From the NCBI RefSeq assembly GCF_042453785.1, contig NC_091677.1, forward strand, positions 28,087,501 through 28,151,500: a stretch of DNA of 64,000 nucleotides, given 5' to 3'. The DNA comes from Malus domestica. Its lineage: Eukaryota > Streptophyta > Magnoliopsida > Rosales > Rosaceae. The position numbers and the translations under genes were made by a program. The first letter of the stretch is position 1. Each line of letters begins with the position of its first letter. Of the stretch, positions 12,201 to 24,049 are shown one piece after another. The notes beneath the pieces were generated by a model, which worked only from the letters and a program-made list of their open reading frames with translations, ran no database searches and had not been told where the DNA came from.

Positions 12201-14363
12201 ACCACACATGCGTAATCACTTGAACATAAATCATCATGGTCATTTCTCATCCATGCTACGTCAATGTTTGTAATTTTTCTTTTATATATGATCCGTATTG
12301 CTGAGTGATCCAAAAAATTAATTGTTATATTTTGTGAGTGGGAATCTAATAGATATTGTAAACAATTAATCTTGCGTAATCACATACCGCTGAATAATAA
12401 GACGTGGCATTGTAGTCGACATCTAGTACGTAATCGTTGAAATACATTACTGAGTGGGCCTCACAAAAATTTGTGCCAAAATATGTGTCAAAAATGTGTG
12501 TTCCCGGATTCTAACTGTATATATAATTATTATTACTATTATTTTTATTTTTACTATTACTATTATTTTTATTTTTACTATTACTATTATTTTTATTATT
12601 ATTTTTATTACTATTATTATTAATAAAAAGATTGTTATAGTTGTACGTACCAATTAAATTTGATTTTTCATGCCGAAATTATCAGGTTATCTTAATGATC
12701 CGGAGTCGACAAGGACAACCATAGACAAGGAAGGTTGGCTACACACCGGTGATATAGGCTTCATTGATGATGATGATGAGCTCTTCATTGTTGATCGGTT
12801 GAAGGAACTGATCAAATACAAAGGGTTCCAAGTGGCCCCTGCTGAACTTGAAGCCTTGCTCATCACCCATCCTAGTGTTTCTGATGCTGCTGTTGTCCCG
12901 TAAGTCATTAACCCAAACAATCATGTTTATATTGTGAGAATAAAATATATATGATCGGGTTTCGTTCAAACTCCTACGGATTTAATTTTAGGGTCACCGG
13001 CTCTGCTTTAGCGTTCCGTTTAGCTCGGAGCCAAAAGTATGAGATGCCGACTCATGTGGTATCAGGGCTGCATGGGGAGAGAGATTAGACTACCATCAAT
13101 GTGTTGGAATATCTGCAATATTCAAAATATATATGACCTACCCATACAATAATTTTATAATTATTTTGGCATGATACCATTTGGTTATCTACTAAACCTT
13201 CATGTGCAATTTATGTGACTTCAGAATGAAGGATGAGGCAGCTGGAGAGGTTCCGGTTGCATTTGTAGTAAGGTCAAATAATTCTCAGCTCACTGAGGAC
13301 GAAGTCAAGCAATTTATCTCTAAACAGGTAAAGTCTTTTACTACTTTTAATATTCCTTTAAATCTTGCAAACTGTTATTTTTAACTATTTACTGGACACA
13401 CACTTTCTGGTTAGCAGCATATATCCTATTTCCCCCACCCCACCTACAAGCATATTCCAGGTCCACATGAGGTTGGTAAAAAACAGATCAATGTTTGATA
13501 AAATAAAAAATAAAAAAAACACATCAATGTTTACAAGTTTTTATTTATAATTTACTAGATTCGTAATACATATTATGTTTTACCAAAATAATACATGTCA
13601 CTCATCGAGCCACTAGACCAAGAAAATTCCGATTGTATTTTCTGTCGCATTTGGTGTCTCACGAGCTCTAAAGTGTATATGTGCTACTTATCTGAGAATA
13701 ACTCATTAAAGTGGGAAATGCGTGTGATCATCGATGGTTTGATTCTATGAATATATGCAGAGTGGTTAGGGCATCTAAGGTCCTTGTGAATTATGAAAAA
13801 CTCCAAAACTATATAAAACAAACATACATCACATTGCCAATAGGGCTAATAGCAACGAAAATGTCAAACATAACAGTCTCTGCCTAACTGGTTGCATGGC
13901 ATCATCCAGATCTAAATTGTGAGATGCTTAGGGTTTCATGTCACATCAAATCTATAAATGACCACCTAAAAAAGGATTATATTATTGGTCCTCAATCAAA
14001 ACCGACCCCATACAAGAAAATTATTGCTCCAAAATTAACTTTGGTAGGTTTCAGTAAAAGCTTGACGTGTTTTTGTAACATGAGCACCATCTGTTCATGA
14101 TTTTGTATTTTTGAACGTTGAAAATTCTAAAATATCTGATATTTCAAAGCACTGTAGAGAATTGTGTGTTAATTGAATTTTGTTATGGCAGGTTGTCTAA
14201 TTGATCTGCCAGTGCCACTGACCTTTTTGTGTATTGTACGCAGGTTGTATTTTATAAAAGAATAAATCGAGTATTTTTCATCGAAGCCATTCCGAAGTCA
14301 CCGTCGGGCAAAATCTTGCGGAAGGACTTGAGAGCAAAGCTTGCTGCTGGGTTTCCAAACTGA
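9245..14363 (+). CDS. 4CL: 4-coumarate:CoA ligase (4CL), 5 exons, complete
   Basis: Exons 9245-10252, 11835-12033, 12686-12899, 13225-13327 and 14244-14363 join in frame with GT-AG introns and encode 547 aa, the usual 4CL length. The enzyme makes CoA thioesters of 4-coumarate and related hydroxycinnamates through an acyl-AMP intermediate, feeding lignin and flavonoid synthesis in the cytosol. AMP-binding Box [12 protein letters not shown] is at residues 194-204, Box II GEICIRG at 391-397, [10 protein letters not shown] spans the exon 1-2 junction, and [11 protein letters not shown] contains the catalytic lysine (about residue 531). The first ATG fits the family N terminus and follows a TATA box. 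AC elements upstream suggest MYB control. The [12 protein letters not shown] sequence favours a true 4CL over peroxisomal 4CL-like ligases: there is no SKL ending (it ends GFPN). No stop or frameshift is seen. Which 4CL isoform this is cannot be decided here. Confidence 0.95.
10253..11834 (+). other. 4CL intron 1, AT-rich, possible SINE-like B box
   Basis: This 1.58 kb intron holds no open gene. Near 10860-10875 GGTTCGAATCTC resembles a pol III B box, as in tRNA-derived SINEs, but no A box, tail or target duplication was identified. The remainder is AT-rich with short homopolymers. Confidence 0.4.
12520..12635. repeat. TTA/TTTTTA microsatellite in 4CL intron 2
   Basis: A run of TATTATTTTTATTTTTACTATTAC-type units alternates ATT, TTTTTA and CTATTA over about 110 bp. 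It lies in the intron between the exons ending at 12033 and starting at 12686. Probably length-variable between alleles. Confidence 0.75.
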
Positions 14364-14704
14364 GTGATGCCCTGCCATTTTGAAGGAAGGGCATGCATGT
14401 TCCTACCATAAAAGGCTTGGTTGCAGTCATTAATATGGAATGTTCTCCATAATTATTGTGAATAAGAATACAAGTCTATGAACTTTATCTTAATTTTAAA
14501 GTTTGATTGCCAGATTGTAATTTTTTTTTTTTTTTTTTTTGAGAAAGTATGATATTCATGTACGATAGTCATTATAAAAACATAATCTTACATGAAGATA
14601 GGTTGCAAAATTATTGTAGCGTCATTAAGATCTTGTTGGGAATTTCAACCTAGTTGAAGATAACGACAATTCCACTCACCAACAATTACGTAGTTTGGGT
14701 ATTT

Positions 14705-14870
14705 TTTAATACATACGATATTATCTACACTAAGGAATGATGAAGTGGGTGAAACCTCACAACGGAATAGCCTTACAAATTCGTCGTTGACAGAAATCGA
14801 ACTTAATACCTCTCATTACAAGTGAATGAGAATACCATTTGTCTGTAGTATTAAATAGCATAGTTCGGAT
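14705..14870 (-). mobile_element. tRNA-derived SINE, minus strand
   Basis: Read on the minus strand, this ends TAGTGTAGATAATATCG followed by a T/A-rich tail and contains a GTGAGGTTTCACCC-like block. The same 3' end occurs in the plus-strand SINE at 29820-29986. An internal TTCGATTTCTG on that strand is a B-box-like sequence. It lies 340 bp beyond the 4CL stop codon. I could not find a convincing target duplication, so the ends are approximate. Confidence 0.55.
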
Positions 14871-14977
14871 ATCTCTTTTAACAGTAAATATAAAAATACA
14901 ACGGGAGACTATTTGATTGAACCATAACATTTCGTGAATAACCATTTTTTGGCAAAGCATTAATAAAGGCATGTGAG

Positions 14978-15126
14978 GGATTTAAAAATTGGAGTTTTAA
15001 CGAAAAGTTCGCGGTACTGTTCACTTTAACGAAAAACCACATTTTTACACTAAAAAGTCAAACTTGATACTATTCACTTTACTCTTTATTTTGTCCTTAT
15101 CGTTAAAACTCAAAGTTTTCAAACCC
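14978..15126. mobile_element. Small MITE with ~30 bp terminal inverted repeats
   Basis: The left end GGGATTTAAAAATTGGAG leads into TTTTAACGAAAAG. The right end is its imperfect reverse complement (CTTATCGTTAAAACTCAAAG leading to AAACCC). The element is about 150 bp, AT-rich and non-coding. TIRs are clear, but the target duplication is not, so I do not assign a superfamily. Confidence 0.6.
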
Positions 15127-15321
15127 TTTTCATTAATTTTCATTTTAAAAATTCCTTCTTGGAATGAGTCTCTTTTATGTCTTTATAATGCGTTTATAGT
15201 GCATTTGTAATATCTCCTATCCAACATGATGTGTTAATACTTTACTAACTTGACATCAATCTTTTGGTACTTATAAAGCCTTCATCCAAACATACCCTTA
15301 TATACCACATTATTGCATTAA

Positions 15322-16745
15322 GGGTAAATTACATAGTAGCCCCTCAGGTTTTAGGTCTATTACAATCGCATACAACAACTTCAAAACATTTCACTTTCAT
15401 ACCTCAACTACTATTTTATTTCAATATAGTACCTCCGTTACATTTTCCATCCATTAATCCGTTAAATGCTGACGTGGCTGCCAAATGTCTACCACGTGGC
15501 AAATAAAATAATTTTTTAATTTTTTTTTTAAACTTGAATTTTCTCAAAAAAAAAAAAAAAAAAAAAAGAAACCTATATCCCTCATCCCTCACCCACCCCC
15601 CAGAAACCTAAAAAAAAATTGAAAGAGAAGAAGAAGAAGAAGAAGAAGAAGAAGAAGAAGAAGAAGAAGAAGAAGAAGAAGAAGAAGAAGAAGAGAGAAG
15701 AAGAAGAAGAGCCTAGAACCCTTCCCTCCCCCCCGCCCCGCCGCGACCCGCGACCCACCTCCCTTCCTTCCTCGGGCTACCTTCCTGCGACCACACACCC
15801 CCCCCCGCGCCGCGCAGCGCCGCCAGAAGAAGAAGAAGAAGAACAAGAGAAGAAGAAGACCCTTCCCTTCCCCCGCCCCGCCGTGACCCGCGACCCACCT
15901 CCCTTCCTCCCCTAGGCTACCTTCTTGTGACCACACCCCCCCCATCGCGCCGCCAGATCCCTTCCTCCCCCTGGCGACCAACCCCTACCCCTCGCGCGCG
16001 CGCGCGCCAAGATCTCGTGATTTTCAATGTGGGTGAGTTTTGAAAATACTTTAAGTTTAAGATGATTTTTGGACTGGTTTTATAGTAGATCCACCTAATC
16101 TCGGGTGCAATTTTTTGGGGTGGGTGATGGGGGATTTTGGGAGGGGTGATGGGGGATGGGAGAAAGGGGTGGCTAGGGTGGGACGGACTGGGGCTTTTTT
16201 TTTCTTTTTTTTCTCCCCTCTTCTTCTTCTTCTTCTTGCAGGTTTCTGGGGAGGTCACTGGGGGAGGGGTGAGGGATATAGGTATCCCTTCTTTTTTTTC
16301 CCTTCTTCTTTTTCTTCGGCTTTTTTTTCTTTTTTTTCTCCCTTCTTCTTCTTCTTCTTCTTCTTCTTCTTTTTGCAGGTTTTTTGGGAGGTCTCTGAGG
16401 GGGGTGAGGGATATGGGTATCCCTTTTTTTTCCCTTCTTCTTCTTCGCTGGGGGGTGGGTGAGGGATAAGGGATATGGGTTTCAAACTTTTATTTTTTTT
16501 GTTGAGAAATTCGAGTTTTTTTTTTAAAAAAAATTATTTTATTTGCCACGTGGCGGACATTTGGCAGCCACATGACATATATGTGGCAGCCACGTCATCA
16601 TTTAACAGATTAATGGATGGAAAATGTAACGGAGGTACTATATTGAAATAAAATAGTAGTTGAGGTATGAAAGTGAAATGTTTTGAAGTTGTTGTATGCG
16701 ATTGTAATAGATCTCAAACATGAGGGGCTACTATGTAATTTACAC
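15322..16745. mobile_element. Foldback Mutator-like element, 9-bp TSD TTGCATTAA
   Basis: The 1424 bp element is bounded by the perfect 9-bp direct repeat TTGCATTAA (15313-15321 and 16746-16754). Its ends are long inverted repeats. The left tip GGGTAAATTACATAGTAGCC matches the complement of the right tip except at one or two bases, and the match continues for about 160 bp and then imperfectly to about 290 bp (the CCCTCATCCCTCACCC block). A 9-bp duplication with long TIRs is the signature of Mutator-like elements. The core is purine/pyrimidine microsatellite, (GAA)n at 15625-15710 and (TTC)n at 16205-16370, so it too is roughly self-complementary. It has no transposase and is non-autonomous. 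Confidence 0.85.
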
Positions 16746-16905
16746 TTGCATTAATGATGGACAGTGCAACCTTTGCTAAACAATAGGCAACCCTACTACA
16801 TAAATAGAATTTCACTAAAACTAATTAAAAACTGAGAAAAGCACCCCCAAATTTTCTTTCTTAGATTCATTTTCTTGTTTATTTGATGAAGAAAGTTGAG
16901 GTTAT

Positions 16906-19900
16906 TGTTGGAGAGTTGACATTTGTAATTAGCTTAGTTACATGTTTGGGTCCTTCTAATCAGGACGTAATTAGGATAGATATTATTTGGTGTTTCTTTC
17001 CTTGTAAATCAATGACGTAATTAGGATAGATATTATTTGGTGTTTCTTTCCTTGTAAATCAATCTTGTACAATATATATATCCCTCCTTGGTGAGAAGAA
17101 TAACATCAGAAAATTAAACCCCAAAATAAGCCCTAATTAGCATGGTCTCAGAGCAAAGATCCTAGGATTTCTGCTCTGCCCGTTCCCTCAAGCAAACTCA
17201 GCCCTCCCATGGAGAACCTACCACCACTCCACGATGGAAATACCATGAATCCTCCTGTTTCAAGTTCTTCCGACATGCCTCCGGAGTCCTCAGGTAATTG
17301 TGGTTATGCTTTTAATATGAATAATTGTGATACTCAGTCCGGTTGGATCATTGACTCCGGTGCCATAGACTATATGACCTATGACCCCACTGATTCAGCT
17401 TGTGATAATGTTCCACTTCGACGAAATATTACTAATGCTAATGGTGTCACCTCACCGGTAACTGGCGCTGGCACTGTACACCTCACGCCTACCATCTCTT
17501 TGCCACATACACTACTTGTACCTTCACTAAAGCATAAATTGATGCCTCCTGGCCAAGCTACTGAGCAATTGAACTGTTGTGTACTATTGTATCCGAAGTT
17601 TTGTCTTATTCAGGATATTCTCATGAAGGAGATAATTAGTCGTGGTACTAAGATGGGGGATCTCTATTTTGTGGATGATGTCAGTACAGGAGGAATCAAT
17701 CTCACCCAATGAGCCGTTGATCACAAACAGCGTTAGATATGGTTATGGCATCGTCGTTTGGGTCATCCGTCTTTCAGTTATTTACAGCATATGTTTCCGG
17801 ATTTATTTGTTGGTTGTTCGGTTTCAGACTTTAAATGTGACACTTGCGTACTTGCCAAGAGTCATCGTGTTTCTTATCCGTTGAATTCTAATAAAAGTGT
17901 TATTCCTTTTGGTCTTGTTCATTCGGATGTTTGGGGACCATCTCCAATTACTACTTCATCTGGTATTAGGTGGTTTGTAACGTTCATAGATGATTGCACA
18001 CAGATGACATGGCTATACCTTCTTAAGCATAAAAGTGATGTGTTTCTGGCGTTTAAGACATTCCACACCATGGTTCAGACACAGTTTTCTACTAAAATCC
18101 GGATTTTGCGTTTTGATAATGGTGGTGAATATGTTAATAATGATTTTACACATTATTTAACTAATCACGGAATACTCCACGAGACTACTTGTCCTTAGAC
18201 TCCTTAACAGAATGGGGTGGCTGGGCGCAAAAATCGCCATCTATTAGAAACAGCTCGATCGCTAGTGATTGGGGCGGATGTTCCCCGCTCCTCTTGGGAT
18301 GTTGCTCTTCAGACTGCCACTTACCTTATCAACCGCATGCCATCCAAAGTATTGAATTTTCTTACACCTTTGCAAGTTCTTGCTACATTCATGCCTCTGT
18401 CCGTTTTGGTGCTCTCACCGCGAGTTTTTGGATGTGTTGCCTTTGTTCATCTACACGAATAAAACTTGATCCATGTGTTTTCCGTTGTGTTTTCATAGGG
18501 TATGGACTATATCAGAAAGGGTACCGTTGCTACCACCCTCCTTCACGTCGGATGTATACTACCATGGATGTTACTTTTTCTGAGTCTGAGATGTATTACT
18601 TTCCGGCTTCTTCCAACCCTCATCTTCAGGGGAAGACACTGCATGACGAGCAGGTTTGGACCATGGCTGCTACCATTGATCTTCTGCTGCCATTATTAGC
18701 CGAGCCAGTAGCTGAGCCTGTAGTGGTTGTGATGCTAGAGCAGCCAACAGAAGCAGCATCGCTGCCTATAGAACCAGCAGCAGGCACGGTAGTGCCGTCC
18801 TTACCCACAACAACAGTGCTGCCACTTGTCGATCTTGAGACTTCTACTAATACTACTCCCCCTTATCTCAAAATATAGTACTACCAGATGACCATACTCC
18901 AGAGAATATTCCAGAGGTAAGATCTACTATCCCTATTAATGTATCCGATGTTCCGAATTATCAGTTACCTTTCAGGCACAACCGGGGAAAGCCACCCAAT
19001 CGATATTCACCAGAAACAATGAAAGGCTCTAAATATCTCATTGCCAACTATGTGTCATCACATAAATTATTAGAACCCGACAAAGCTTTTGTACAACAAA
19101 TATCCAATGATAGCACACCAAGTTCATTGAATGAGGCATTAGCTGATGATCGATGGACCAAGGCAATGGAAGAATAAATGGATGCACTTCAGAAAAATCA
19201 AACATGGGATTTAGTTATGTTACCCAAAGGAAAGAAGAGAGTGGGATGTCGATGGGTGTACACTATCAAGTACAAAGTTGATGGGTCAATTGAACGATAC
19301 AAAGCATGATTGGTGGCCAAGGGATACACTCAGACGTATGAGGTTGATTATACAGAAACATTTGCTCCGGTAGCAAAGATTAATACGATAAGAGTGTTAC
19401 TTTCGTTGGCGGCTAACTTGGATTGGCCATTACAGCAATTTGATGTGAAAAATGCTTTCTTACTAGTAATCTTAAAGAAGAAGTGTATATGGATATTCCA
19501 CCTGGTTATGCATAGGTTTCACAACTCGGAATGGTGTGTAAGTTGAATAAGGCATTGTATGGATTGAAACAATCCCCTCGGGCATGGTTTGGTAGGTTCC
19601 AGACGGCTATGAGGAAGTATGGTTTCAGGCAGAGCAATTCCGATAATACACTTTTCTTGAAATGTCGAATGGGTAAATTGACGACACTTACTATTTATGT
19701 GGATGATATGATTGTTACGGGTGATGATAAAGAGGAAATCCCAAGCCTGAAAGATTACTTAGCAACTGAGTTCGAGATGAAAGATCTTGGTGGATTGAAA
19801 TATTTCTTGGGTATAGAAGTAGCTCGATCTAAACAGGGTATATTTCTATCTCAAAGAAAATATGTTCTTGACTTGTTAGTCGAAACTGGAATGCTTGATT

Positions 19901-20837
19901 GTAAACCGGTTGACACCCCTATAGTCCAAAATCACCATCTTGCGGTGCACCCTAATCAAGTTCCCACTAACCGAGATCGTTATCAAAAGTTAGTTGAGAG
20001 GTTAATTTATTTATCTCATACCAGGCCTGATATTGCATATGCAGTAAGTGTTGTTAGTCAATTTATGCATTCCCCGAGTGATACGCATATGGGTGCTGTT
20101 GAACGCATTCTACGATACCTAAAGTCCGCCTCGGGTAGAGGCATCATGTTTTCTAAGAATGGTCATTGCTGAATAGAAGGTTATACCGATGCAAATTGGG
20201 CAGGGAATATTACTGATCGACGATCCACATCAGGTTACTTTAAATTTATGGGGGGAAATTTAGTGACTTGGCAGAGTAAAAAACAGAAAGTGGTTGCTTT
20301 ATCAAGTGCAGAGGCAGAATACAGAGGTATGGCAAAATGAGTATGTGAATTATTATGGCTTCAAAGGTTACTCGAAGAACTCGGGTGTCCTTCAATGTCG
20401 GCTTCGAATTTGTTTTGTGATAATAAAGCAGCGATTGATAACTCACACAACCCTGATCGCACGAAACATGTGGAAGTTGATAGACACTTCATTAAGGAGA
20501 AGTTGGATGGGAATAGTATTCAATTCCCGTTTGTAGAGTCAGAGGATCAATTAGCGGACATCTTAACTAAAGTTGTTGTCAGTCAAGCGTTCTACAACTC
20601 TTTCATCAAGTTAGGCATGAACGACATTTATGCACCAACTTGAGAGAGAGTGTTGGAGAGTTGACCTTTGTAATTAGCTTAGTTACCTGTTTGGGTCCTT
20701 GTAATCAGGATGTAATTGGGATAGATATTATTTGGTGTTTCTTTCCTTGTAAATCAATCTTGTACAATATATATTTCCATCATTGGTGAGAAGAATAACA
20801 TCAGAAAATTAAACCCCAAAATAAGCCCTAATTAGCA
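16906..20837 (+). mobile_element. Copia LTR retrotransposon, gag-less, TSD GTTAT
   Basis: The complete insertion is flanked by GTTAT (16901-16905 and 20838-20842). The 5' LTR is 16906-17142 (237 bp) and the 3' LTR 20651-20837 (187 bp). The primer-binding site TGGTCTCAGAGC (initiator-Met tRNA type) starts at 17143, directly after the 5' LTR. A purine-rich GAGAGAGAG tract precedes the 3' LTR. The 50-bp LTR length difference is a tandem duplication in the 5' LTR. Order of domains is protease, integrase, reverse transcriptase, RNase H, which defines Copia. Gag and the zinc knuckle are missing. Confidence 0.93.
17209..20643 (+). pseudogene. Copia pol remnant (PR-INT-RT-RH)
   Basis: Starting at 17209, a short leader runs directly into the protease segment (WIIDSGA), so the gag region has been deleted. 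After a stop near 17710 the frame changes. The GAG-pre-integrase and integrase core follow (17758-18198, with CDTCVLAKSHR and FDNGGEY), with a stop at 18196 and continuation in another frame (GRKNRHLLETA). RT follows from about 19050, with stops near 19176 and 19307 and a frameshift near 19470. The catalytic YVDD lies in the open segment 19531-20172. RNase H (SSAEAEYRGM) runs to about 20640 with stops near 20170 and 20338. Several stops and frameshifts make it inactive; mobilisation only in trans is conceivable. Confidence 0.85.
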
Positions 20838-21691
20838 GTTATACCATAAAACTAATGATTAATATGAAGAGTATCGCAACTCTTTATAAGCACATGGAAG
20901 TCTTATTTTTTTCAATGTGTGATTCATTCTTAGTACGCCATTTCACGTGTGCCGAATTTTCTGGCCTTACACGTGGACAACAAAAATTGAGTGGCATGAA
21001 GTACTCGTGGCCAACCTTCTATAATACCATGAAGAAAGTTAATGTTCCAATATAAAACCAATTGGTAATATGAGGAATAACTCAATTCTTTACAAGCACA
21101 TACAAAGGCATTCTTTTCTCAACGTTGGATTCATTCTCAATATTGATCATTGAAATATCAAAAGAGTGTGAACATATTGGTGCCACTTATTGCAATATAT
21201 TCTTCAAATGAAAGAATAACATGAAGAAAAAGAAGAATAAGGGGAGGGAGAAGCTGATTCAAGAAACACATGAGGGTCTCTATCAGATTTCGTACATGTA
21301 TCATTGGATGATGAGTTTGGAATCATAGCTGAAAACCTTAGGAAGAAGGGAAAATCTATTAATGGTGTAGGTGTTTTTTTTTTCTCGTACAGATACCTAT
21401 GATTGCGTTTCCTTTATGACTTCAAGTTCCGAATTAACTGATATAAGATCTCGAAGAGATCGACAAGATCAATGATAATCTTTGCGTTCAAAATCAAGGA
21501 GTTAAGAGGGTCGTGGAGGGAGATGAAGGATCAGATGGCGGTGACGGTGAGGGATGGAGGGATGGAGAGATGGAGGTTTTCATTTTGACGAAGTTACAAA
21601 AACAGTTTTGTTGACAGATATCTAACGGTTTCGCATGCGGACTCGAAACCAATCATTAAGTGCAAATTGCCATCTAGCCCACCTTTACGTG
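20838..21691. other. Intergenic sequence, no gene seen
   Basis: AT-rich DNA between the Copia and Gypsy insertions. Short open frames lack recognisable motifs. GA-rich stretches occur at 21230-21250 and 21500-21590. I see no element ends other than those of the neighbours. Confidence 0.4.
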
Positions 21692-22203
21692 TGTTTGTAC
21701 CATACTTGACCAATCCCGAAACTACCGAGCACCGGCCAACGCTATACTGTCAAGGACCCAGAAGAGTTCCCCTCCGACCAGGAGGCCAATCACTACTCGA
21801 CACGTGTCAAGATTAGAAGCCAATCAGAGCGCAGCACGTGTCGACATCAAGAACCAATCATAACATGACACATGTCAATGTGACAAAGCTACAAGTTTTT
21901 CTATAAATAGGGGTCATTCCCCCACAATATTGGCTAATGCCATTTGTGTTAAATCATTCACAAGAACTCACTAAATTGAGAGCTTGATCCTTTGTACTTG
22001 TGTAAGCCCTTCACTACTAATAAGAACTCCTCTACTCCGTGGACGTAGCCAATCTGGGTGAACCACGTACATCCTGTGTTTGCTTCTCTGTCTCTATTCA
22101 TTTACGTACTTATCCTCACTAGTGACCGAAGCAACCAAGCGAAGGTCACAAAACCTGACACTTTCTGTTGTACCAAAGTCTTCGCTGATTTTGTGCATCA
22201 ACA
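21692..22203 (+). repeat. 5' LTR of the Gypsy element
   Basis: 512 bp. It contains CTATAAATAGGGG near 21901 as a TATA box, and ACACGTGTC-type palindromes near 21801 and 21836 (G-box-like CACGTG) upstream of it, which may act as the LTR promoter. Identical in length to the 3' LTR. An open frame crossing the 3' part is repeated in the other LTR and is not a gene. Confidence 0.92.
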
Positions 22204-22310
22204 TTTGGCGCCGTCTGTGGGAAACGACACTTATTCCTACTCTCTTCAGCTGTGTCAAGCTGGTTTCTATCATTCGTACACTTTCTTTTGATCAGGCATC
22301 CCTCTCCAGC

Positions 22311-23728
22311 ATGGGAAGCGAAGGAAGCCACAGCACACAGAATGACACCCCCCTTGCACATAGTGCGAAACAACGAAAGAAGGAAGGAAAACGAGTTCTT
22401 CTTCAAGCTAAAGTCGATGAGTTGGAAGCTCAGAACAACAAGATAGCAATGAGGAATGAGGTCCTCCAGGAGCAATATGAGAAGCTCTTCGAGACACTCC
22501 ACGAAGCTAGGCAAGCTCAGACACGCGAGCTTGTTGCCCCCGTGGAAGTCAACCATCAACTGGGTGCCCTCCAACATGGAGGGTCACATGCATTCGACAT
22601 AGATATCCCTGATAGGGAACAAATTACCCCTCGATTTGATAATCAACATGAGGCTTCTCTTAACCCAGTTGCTTCGACCCGAACCATGAGAAGCGGAGGG
22701 AGACACCTCTTTGCTGAAGGGGCAGAATGATCGAAAGCCGTCTTTCGCGATTGTCGGTATTTCCTGAAGCAACGTCGAGAGAATTCCATCCATATAAGCT
22801 CAAAGATCAATGACCCAAGGATTTCTGAGAGACTCGGTCCCCTGCCACGGCCCGAGCCGGCCACCAACTTGGGGAAGGTGCAACAAGTCCTAGAGAGACA
22901 TGAGGGTACAGGGGACTCAGAGGTGTTCCGACAGACATACCCTGGAAGCCAGTACAGCGAGTCCAGGGAAAAATCACATGCCCTTGATCAAACCTTCCTA
23001 ATTCCAAGAGGAGATGGAGATTTACGAAAGAAAGCTCCAGTGGCACATAACTCCGCTCAGGACCCCCTTGTCCTACAACTTCTTGAGGAAGTAAACAAGT
23101 TGAAGGCTGAACGTCAGGCTGAAATACCTGACTGGAACCAACCCAGGCCTGGCCCTCTTACAAGGAGGATCCTCAACACCCCCTTCAAGCAAAGACAAAG
23201 CAGAAGCTTGGCTTGCAACTTTATACTGGAAAAGAGGACCCGATTGAGCACCTTAACCTCTTTGAGTCCACCATGGCATACCGGATGCACACCGACGAAG
23301 AGCGATGTCTTCTCTTCCCCTCCACCCTCTCTGGCGGAGCTCTAAATTGGTATTGTCGTCTTACACCTGAGACGGTAGACTCATTTGAGGAATTGAGGAA
23401 ACTATTTGTTTCCCAACACATTTTCCAAACCGATCGCTTGCACTCTGCAGATGACCTGTACATTATCCGCCAGAGGCCAGACGAGTCATTACGTATGTAT
23501 GCTGGCCGCTTCAGCCATGAATACTCCCGGTGTGCCGAGGCAGACGACAAGACTGCCCTCAAAGCCTTCACGGCAGGCCTACGTGATTGTTTCTTTAAAT
23601 ACATGATCAATGCCAATACTTGGAAGACTTACTCTGAGGTGATGGCGCAGGCTTATAACCATGCCTCCGCCGAGGCAAAGACATATCAGGAGAAACCCCC
23701 TCACCCAACGCCATGGAGGAAGAACTAG
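22311..23728 (+). pseudogene. Gypsy gag, degraded
   Basis: The frame opens at ATG 22311, about 107 bp after the PBS, with a Lys-rich, coiled-coil-like N-terminal part (DELEAQNNKIAMRNEVLQEQ). It is interrupted by TGA near 22728 and resumes in the same frame to about 23200, where a frameshift moves it to the frame of 23213-23728. That part is the Retrotrans_gag core: LYTGKEDPIEHLNLFES, GGALNWYCRL, then F..LRK.F..Q, and AFTAGLRD. No zinc knuckle or protease follows. Stop and frameshift imply no intact Gag from this copy. Confidence 0.8.
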
Positions 23729-24049
23729 CAATAGCTAAAGTTTGACGGTTGGGAAGATCATCCAATGTTTTTCTAGTACAGGACTCTAACAAAGACCCTG
23801 AAGACTCCGACATTGCAGACTCAGACTTAGAGCTAAAGCTAGAAGAGCCCTCATCACTAGAACTTCCAGGCTCTGACATCTACAATAAGAAGAAACAAAT
23901 TCTATCACTACATGCATGATCAAAACATAAGGAAGTTCCTATATTACCCACATGAAGATGGTGCAAAGCGATGTCGGAACCCTTCTCAATCAGAAGGCAA
24001 TCCGTCTTCCACAGTCACTACAAAACAAGCAAATGAAGACCGTGTCAAG

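Noticed and set aside
15589..15981. Open frames of mostly Lys or Leu/Gly within the foldback element
   Set aside because: They are produced by (GAA)n and GC-rich low-complexity sequence; no domain and no conserved context.
22058..22291. Open frame shared by 22058 and 29584
   Set aside because: It is the same LTR sequence twice; the frame diverges right after the LTR end.
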